This document shows, in pieces, positions 58,227 through 64,000 of a DNA stretch of 64,000 nt; the first letter of the stretch is position 1, and each line of letters begins with the position of its first letter. Source of the stretch: Heterocephalus glaber (lineage: Eukaryota; Chordata; Mammalia; Rodentia; Bathyergidae); assembly GCF_000247695.1 (NCBI RefSeq), contig NW_004624734.1, forward strand, positions 6,891,014-6,955,013, in the 5' to 3' direction. The notes beneath the pieces were generated by a model that saw nothing but the letters and a program-made list of their open reading frames with translations, made no database searches and was not told the DNA's origin. Both the position numbers and the translations under genes were made by a program.

Positions 58227-58792
58227 GGGTCCAGGCATGCCAAGAGAAAGCATGGTTCCCAGCATCTTCCCAGGTCCTGTCGCAGATCCGCTTGAGGCCA
58301 AACCTTGAGACACCTTCCCAAAGAGCATCTCTCCACATTCCCGTCCCTTTATCAACCAGTTGTCATTGTCCTGATGAGGCAGATGTGCCTGGCACAGAGC
58401 CAGGCGAGGATAAACTGGCCATGCGCCTGTTCCCCCTTGTCCTTTCTGTTTTTCTCAATGCTCCTCCTTCAAGATCTCCTGATACTTTCATAAATAATTT
58501 TTGGGGGCTTTACTGAAAAGATGACAGTGACTATTTTCTGATATTCACCATTCTTTCCTAGTTTATAATTAAACAATGTAAACTAATTTTCATATTAGTA
58601 GACATAGAATCCCTGGTTTTTACATATAAAACATGTCCAATGAGCAGAAACCCATCCAGATGAGGGAAAACCCAGCCACTGCTGAGGGCCTAAAACTGAG
58701 AAGAATTTACAGATTTAAAAGTTATTTTCCTAGTTCTTCCTCCTCCTCTCCCCCTCCCCCTTCTTCTTGTTTTTTGGTTTTTTTGGTTTTCT

Positions 58793-58901
58793 TGAGACAG
58801 GGTCTCACTATGTAGTCCAGGCTGGCCTTGAACTCCTGGCAGTCCTCCTGACTCAGCCTCCCCAAATGCTGGGACTACAGGTGTGGGCCACCACGCCCAG
58901 C
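58793..58901 (-). mobile_element. B1 SINE
   Basis: CTTGAGACAGGGTCTCACTA to GGGCCACCACGCCCAGC. It is close to consensus. Confidence 0.9.
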
Positions 58902-58919
58902 TTTCTATTTCTTAATAGT

Positions 58920-59040
58920 ACATCATTTTATGCCTTAGTATTGGCACAAACTCCTCAATGTGCCAGGCACTTTATATCTTTCCTCTCCACCATCTGTAAT
59001 GATCCTACAAATGACCCTCAAGGACGAGAAAACCGAGCCC
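58920..59040 (+). mobile_element. MIR-like ancient SINE
   Basis: AATGTGCCAGGCACTTTATA and AATGATCCTACAAATGACC, then GACGAGAAAACCGAG, follow the MIR order. Confidence 0.6.
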
Positions 59041-59933
59041 GAGCCGGAACTTCAGTGAGCTCCCCAGCCTCCTGCCGACTCTGTCCCTCAGCTCTGGCCT
59101 CCCCACACTCAGAACGCAAACACCACCTCTTCTGCCTGGCCAGTAGGTGACCACTGGATTTTGGGGACCGGTTGTTTCTCCCCAAGCCCAGAGCAAAAAG
59201 AAGCATCAAGACCCCGAGGGCCAGGGAAGGAAGTCCAGGCGTTCAGTAGGCCGAGGGGGAAAGGTCTTTGAAAGCTCAGTTTTGGAGCCAGGAATGAGGA
59301 GGAGGAGGAGGCTGGTGCCAGACCGTATTTCCTGAGTGGCTGGTGTGTGCTAAGATGGGTTATATGTTTACAAAAAAACAAGAAGGAAATGGGATGAAAA
59401 GCTATTTGCTTTTCTGAGTAGCAACAAACTGAGCTAAGAGCATCTGTGTAGCCAGGCAAGTTGTCACACGCTTGGGAGGCTGAGGCAGGAGGATTGCAAG
59501 TTCGAGCCCAACTTGGGCAGCTTAGGAACTTACTGAGACCCTGTCTCAAAAAATAAAATAAAATAAAATAAAAATAAAAAATTAAGGGCAGGAGACATAG
59601 CTTGGTGCAAAGACCCTGGGTTCCTTCCCCAGTAATGAAGGGGGAGGTTGGATGGAACATCAAGCACGTAGTGGTGCCCTGGACAGAAGCCTCAGGAGGG
59701 CCAAGCAGCCAGCAGCACAGGTGCGCATGTCTTTGATTTAAAAATGGGTCAACGTAGCCTCCACACCATTGTCTGTCCACGTTTGATGCAACAGCAGCCT
59801 CTTCTCCCGCACCTGTCCCCAGGACAGTGGCATCCGGACTCTGTCCCTTATTCCCCTGTGGCTTCCCACTCCATCCTGGGCTCTGCTCCCCAACCTGTGC
59901 TCTGCCCCACGGTCCTCAGCATTCGGGTCCTAC

Positions 59934-60131
59934 CAATGTGTATGGGGTAGATTTCGATTTCGTCAAAGTAGTTGTAGACAGTCTCATCTTCGGTGTTGAT
60001 GTCCCGGTAGTTGCTCAGCGCCCGGAGGAAGCGGTCCTGGGTGTAGTAGGTCCCGGCCACGACCCTCTCTGGGAGGTTGATCACCCGCTCCTTCAGAAAC
60101 TCATCTGAGGCGTCCAGACCGCAGACAAACT
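59934..60131 (-). CDS. AK7: AK7 exon (end of adenylate kinase domain)
   Basis: This exon of 198 bp encodes [20 protein letters not shown] followed by [20 protein letters not shown] and [20 protein letters not shown]. It is the late part of the P-loop adenylate kinase domain, including the lid-side segment and the last core strand/helix. The minus-strand acceptor is TTTTCCCCAG and the donor GTAGGACC. Both junctions are phase 1 (G|AG and G|AT). It is the most upstream AK7 exon in the window. Confidence 0.96.
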
Positions 60132-61564
60132 CTGGGGAAAAGAAGAGCCTGTTTGGTGAAGCAGGGTTAGGCAGGCACATCTGGGCACTGGCTGGGACCA
60201 CATGTTCCTGAAAGGGGTCTGTCACTTTGGCCTTCCCCACCAGATGTGGTGGTGTACACCTGTGATCTCAGCACTTAAGCTGAGGCAGGAGGATCCCGGA
60301 GAGTTTGAGGCCAGCCCAGGCTACATAGTGGGACCCTGTCCAGATCAATCAATCAATCAGCCAATCTCTAACAGTCCAATCTAGGGGTCTTTGTGTTTTT
60401 GTTTTTTAACAAGATCTCTCTTTGCAGTTCAGGCTGGCCTTGAAATTGTAGCAATTCTCCTGCCTCAGCCTCCCAAGTGCTGGGATTACAGGTGTGCACC
60501 ACCTTCTGAAAATTTAGTTTTTGATGGTGCTTTCCATACTCATCACTTAAGTATAACTTTCCACTTGTTCCCTTCAACCAGGAGAGCTGAGAAGGAAACC
60601 AGATCTAGGCTAAGGGCCATGGCAAAACTTAATAGTTGACTCGGTACAGTTAAGACACTCAGAGCTGAATTCTGATGTTTCGTCACTCAAGCACGGGTAC
60701 TTGTATTCATGTATTTCTAAAAATTCTCTCTGCCTTATGATGTTGTGATGTATTGGTGGCCTTGCGGACCTGGGGAAATGCCGTCCATCCCAGGGCCGGC
60801 CGAATGCTAAACAGTAGACAGCAGGCTCGAGAGCATGGCCCCCTGGGACACCCATCACCCATTCTCCCTGCCCTGTCACCCTAGGCCCAGGCCCCTCCGT
60901 CACCCCCATGGCCACCCTTGCTTTCCCACGGAGACCCTAGGAAGGGCTCCCACCCAGGCTTCCCCTCTCTCCTGCCTCTGCCTCCTGACCACACTGTGCT
61001 CCCCACAAGGCCCTTCGTGGTGTGCTGTGCTCACTTTGTCAGAAAATATAAGAAATAAGCACCGGGCATGGTGGTGCAAGCCTGTAAACCCAGGACAGGG
61101 GAGGCTAAGGCACGAGGATTGCCACAAGTTCAAGGCCAGCCTGGGGAACTTAGTGAGACCATGTCTCAAAAAATAAAAAGGTTCAATCCTAGTGCTACAA
61201 GGAAAAAAATAGGAATACATTGCTGCCCAGCTGCCACGCCATGAGCAAGCCTCCTCTGCCATGTCCTCATGCCACACTGCCCTTGCTCGGAGCCAGCCGA
61301 CCGTGGACTGAAGCCTCTACAAACTGGTCTCAGTACAAGACGATGGCGTCCCTTCTCAGCCAACATGGGAATATTTAGGTCTTTGACTATCTGTGAGTCA
61401 CTGAAGGACAGCACCGAGGAGCATCTCTAAGAAATCTGACAGGACCCAGGCAGCCTCAGATCATGACCTCAAGACAAGGTGACGCTGCGCAAGGTCGACA
61501 GGCTGAGGCATGCTCCTATGTGATGCCCACATGCAAGGTTGTGGGAATGTGCTTCTGATCATCC
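60132..61564 (-). other. AK7 intron (partial): content before the OXSM copy
   Basis: Contains B1s at about 60238-60345 (plus), 60405-60502 (minus) and 61063-61170 (plus), and a short LTR-like block near 61255-61330 (CCGACCGTGGACTGAAGCCT). 60510-61060 and 61340-61564 show no repeat or exon I can identify. Confidence 0.65.
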
Positions 61565-62356
61565 GAAATCTCAGCCATGTGGTCAAACTGCTTAGGAAAT
61601 TTCCTAAAAGTTGCAAGCACTCATCTTCTATATTCAAGATTGTGCCAGCGGTTAATAAGAAATAAAAGGAGGTTTTTTGGAACAGTGCCAACATCCAGGT
61701 TGCAGAGGTGGGTTGTCATTACAGGGATTAGCTTAGTGATTCCTCTCAGTGTTGGAGCTCAGCTAGTATGGGATCTTCTTCTCCAGGGACAAAGTGGAAT
61801 TCTTTCACTGGTTGGTGAGGAGTATAAAAATATCCCCTGCAGTGTTGCTGCTCATGTGCCAAGAGGTTTTGATGAAGGTCAGTTCAATGAACAAAACTTT
61901 GCATCCAAATCAGATGTTAAGTCCATGTCTTCTCCCACCATCATGGCCAATGGAGCAGCAGAATTAGCCTTGAAAGATTCCAACTGGCATCCTTAGTCAG
62001 AAGCTGATCAGGTGACTACTGGTGTTGCAATTGGGATGGGAATAGTTCCCCTTGAAATTGTTTCTGAAACTGCTTTGATGTTTCAGACAAAAGGGTACAA
62101 TAAAGTCAGTTCATTTTTTGTCCCTAAGATTTTTATTAATAGGGCAGCGGGCCAGGTCAGTATTCAATATAAATTCAAGGGCCCTGGTCATGCAGTATCC
62201 ACGGCCTGTACCATAGGAGCTCATGTTGTGGGAGATGCTTTCAGATTTATAGCCAATGTAGTCCTTTATCTCTTGCTGGGTTTTCCAGAGCCCAAGCTCT
62301 AAGCACAAACTCAGATCCTAAGGTGGCCTGTCTACCAGCTCCTTCAAACAGAGATG
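61565..62356 (+). pseudogene. OXSM: OXSM processed pseudogene (truncated)
   Basis: This intronless copy matches mitochondrial 3-oxoacyl-ACP synthase, the condensing enzyme of mitochondrial fatty-acid synthesis. It starts with [11 protein letters not shown] (ATG at 61577) and continues with [20 protein letters not shown], then [20 protein letters not shown] and [23 protein letters not shown]-to-TAG type stop falls at 61994-61996 and the frame then continues ([20 protein letters not shown] ... [15 protein letters not shown]). The active-site Cys lies in the STAC motif. A deletion near 62262 shifts to [20 protein letters not shown], and similarity stops at the L1 junction. It lies antisense within an AK7 intron. 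Confidence 0.9.
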
Positions 62357-64000
62357 GTTTTTTTAAAAATTAATTTTATTGGTACATTTTAGGTATACAA
62401 TATAATGACATTCATCATTGGAAATTTGCACCTTTACACAATCTCTCTTAGTTCTTATTTTTCACCCTTCCCTTCCCCTCCCTTCAACCCCTCCACCCCT
62501 CCCTATCTACAAAGACTTTGCTTCCATTTTTTCTTTTTCTCATATTAATTCCATTCCCTTTTTTCCTTTCCCCAACCACTCCCACTTCTCCTTTGCACCT
62601 TTTCTTCCTATTTCACATTACCTATTATACCTTTTAGTCCTTATTTACACTTTCAGTTTCTCATACTAGAGAAACTATTCAGTATTTACACATGTGCCCT
62701 ATTTATTTCACTTAAGAGTATCACCTCAATGTGCATCCATTTAGCTATAAAAGTCTATAGTTTCTCATTCTTTATGGCTGAGTAGTACTCCATTTTATTA
62801 AAAAAAACCAAAACACTACATTTTCTTTATCCAGTCTCCAGTTGATGGGCATTTGGGCTGTTTCCAAGTTTTAGCTATTACAAACTGTGCTGCTATGAAC
62901 ATGGGTGCACATATATCACTGTGGTATGATGCTTTTAATTCTTTGGGGAAGGTACCCAGCAGGGGAATAGCTGGGTCAAATGGGACTTCCAATCCTAGTT
63001 CTTTGAGGTATCTCCATACTGATTTCCACAGTGGTTGCACTGGTCTACACTCCCACCAGCAGTGGAGCAGGGTTCCTCTTTCCCCACAGCCCTGCCAGCA
63101 TTTGTTATTGGTTCATTTCATGATAGCAGCCATTCTTTCTGGGGTGAGGTGGAATCTCAGTGTTGTTTTCATCTGCATTTCTTCGAATGACCAGTGATGT
63201 TGAACATTTTTTCATATGTTTATTTGCTATTTCTACTTCTGTGTCTGAGAAATGTCTGTTCATTTCAGATGCCCATTTTTGGATTGAGTCTTTAAATTTG
63301 GGAGGTCTGATTTTTTTGAGTTCTTTATAGATTTCTAGATAGTAGACCTTTGTCTGAGGGATAGCTGGTGAAAATGTTTTCCCACATTGTGGGCTGTCTC
63401 TTCACATTGTTGGTGGTTCCTCTTGCTGTGCAGAAGCTTTTTAGTAAGAAGAGATCCTACTTGTTGATTGTTTGTGCTAGTTCATGGGCAATGGAGGTTT
63501 GTTCATAAAATCTTTTCTTACACCAATGTCTTCAAGAGTTCTACCTAACCTCTGTTCCAGCTGGTCCAGTGTTTCTGTTTTAGTATTTAGATCTTTGATC
63601 CATTTTGATTTTAGTTTAGTGCATAGTGAGAGATGTAGGTCTAGTTTTAATCTTTGGCAAGTTGAAACCCAATTTTTCTAGCACCATTTATTAAAGAGGC
63701 TATCTTTCCTCCAGTGAGGGTGTTTGGCTCCTTTATCAAAGATGAGGTGGCTGAGTGTGTCTGGAATTGTTTCTGCATCTTCTAATCTGTTCCACTGGTC
63801 CTCAGGTCTGTTTTTGTGTGTGTGTGCCAGTACCATGTTGTTTTTATCACAGTAGCTTTGTAGTATAGTTTCAAGTTGGGGATTGTGATACCCCCTACCT
63901 TGTCTTTATTGCCTAGTATAGCTTTTGCTATTCTAGGTCTCTTCTTGTTCCAAATGAATTTTTGGATTGTTTTCTCCAGGTCTGTGAAGAATGCTGCTGG
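62357..64000 (-). mobile_element. L1 retrotransposon 3' part (ORF2 C-terminus and 3' UTR)
   Basis: The minus strand carries the C-terminal part of L1 ORF2. [20 protein letters not shown] lies near 63890-63960, then the Cys-rich CWQGCGERGTLLHCWWEC-type region near 63050-63110, then PLWKSVWRYLKELGLEVPFD and APMFIAAQFVIAKTWKQPK (about 62816-63040), and YYSAIKNEKL near 62755-62790. A C/T-rich (G/A-rich in sense) 3' UTR ends at about 62357 with a T-run, the reversed poly(A) tail. There are stops and frameshifts. It continues past the right edge and cuts off the OXSM copy. Confidence 0.9.

Larger units (their letters stand above)
55306..59933 (-). other. AK7 intron: content
   Basis: This intron is LTR-rich: MaLR-like 55578-55870, an ERV LTR 56090-56520, a MaLR-like repeat 56595-56950 and a minus LTR 57290-57790. 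It also holds a (GA)n (58179-58223), a reverse B1 (58793-58901), MIR-like sequence (58920-59040) and a plus B1 (about 59448-59552). GC-rich single-copy-looking DNA at 59040-59340 shows no convincing protein. 57830-58090 and 58230-58700 hold nothing recognised. Confidence 0.65.
51740..64000 (-). other. AK7: AK7 gene, 3' part (last four coding exons)
   Basis: This is the gene for adenylate kinase 7, which is associated with motile cilia and interconverts AMP, ADP and ATP; loss in mammals is known to cause ciliary and sperm-tail defects. Four exons are seen with matching phases: 59934-60131, 55085-55305, 53008-53166 and 51930-51968. The upstream exons (N-terminal domain and most of the kinase core) lie right of the window. 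The stop is at 51930-51932, with an ATTAAA signal at 51757-51762. Orientation and neighbour (PAPOLA downstream on the same strand) agree with the human order. Confidence 0.95.

Noticed and set aside
59109..59780. A 223-codon minus-strand open frame in an AK7 intron
   Set aside because: It runs through a B1 SINE and an A-rich simple repeat and has no recognisable domain.
60610..60915. A 101-codon minus-strand frame near the AK7 exon as a possible further AK7 exon
   Set aside because: The translation does not match AK7, and no in-phase splice sites link it to the exon at 59934-60131.

Overview
The window looks like nuclear DNA from a non-murine rodent. It has split genes with canonical GT-AG introns and many B1-type (7SL-derived) SINEs. 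It also carries many short tRNA-Ala-like ID SINEs with intact A and B boxes, plus L1, ERV/MaLR and DNA-transposon relics. The ID consensus (GCCGGGGATTTAGCTCAG... GTTCGATCCCCGGTACC) reminds me most of beaver-like Castorimorpha. That species call is tentative and made from memory.

Two protein-coding genes, both on the minus strand, frame the window. PAPOLA (nuclear poly(A) polymerase alpha) occupies about 1-25.58 kb. Its start codon lies at 25391-25393 inside a CpG island, exon 2 is at 5358-5531 and exon 3 at 4779-4845; the rest of the gene lies beyond the left edge. The 3' end of AK7 (the cilium-associated adenylate kinase 7) lies at about 51.74-64 kb, with its last four exons at 59934-60131, 55085-55305, 53008-53166 and 51930-51968. 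All exon junctions keep phase. The AK7-then-PAPOLA, same-strand order matches the human 14q32.2 arrangement.

The roughly 26 kb between them is repeat-rich. From left to right it holds the PAPOLA CpG island (24.9-26.2 kb), a SINE/LTR field, a minus-strand ERV pol remnant (33.9-36.3 kb), LTRs and old LINE pieces (36.3-43 kb), and two back-to-back plus-strand retrocopies. The first is a broken PRKAR2A copy (45.39-46.58 kb). The second is an unusually GC-rich, intronless SEPTIN10-like copy (46.76-48.14 kb) whose septin GTPase domain is still fully open for 387 codons.

Other relics are a degraded piggyBac transposon with TTAA-flanked ends (7615-10134) in PAPOLA intron 1, and two copies of a TTAACATGTTC-ended DNA element (700-929 and 11971-12612). 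There is also a U6 snRNA pseudogene, a minus-strand solo LTR with tandem enhancer-like repeats (about 57.3-57.8 kb) in an AK7 intron, and an OXSM pseudogene (61.57-62.36 kb) that ends at a minus-strand L1 running off the right edge. The SEPTIN10-like retrogene is the best candidate for something functional and undescribed. No prokaryote-style system, CRISPR array or operon is present.
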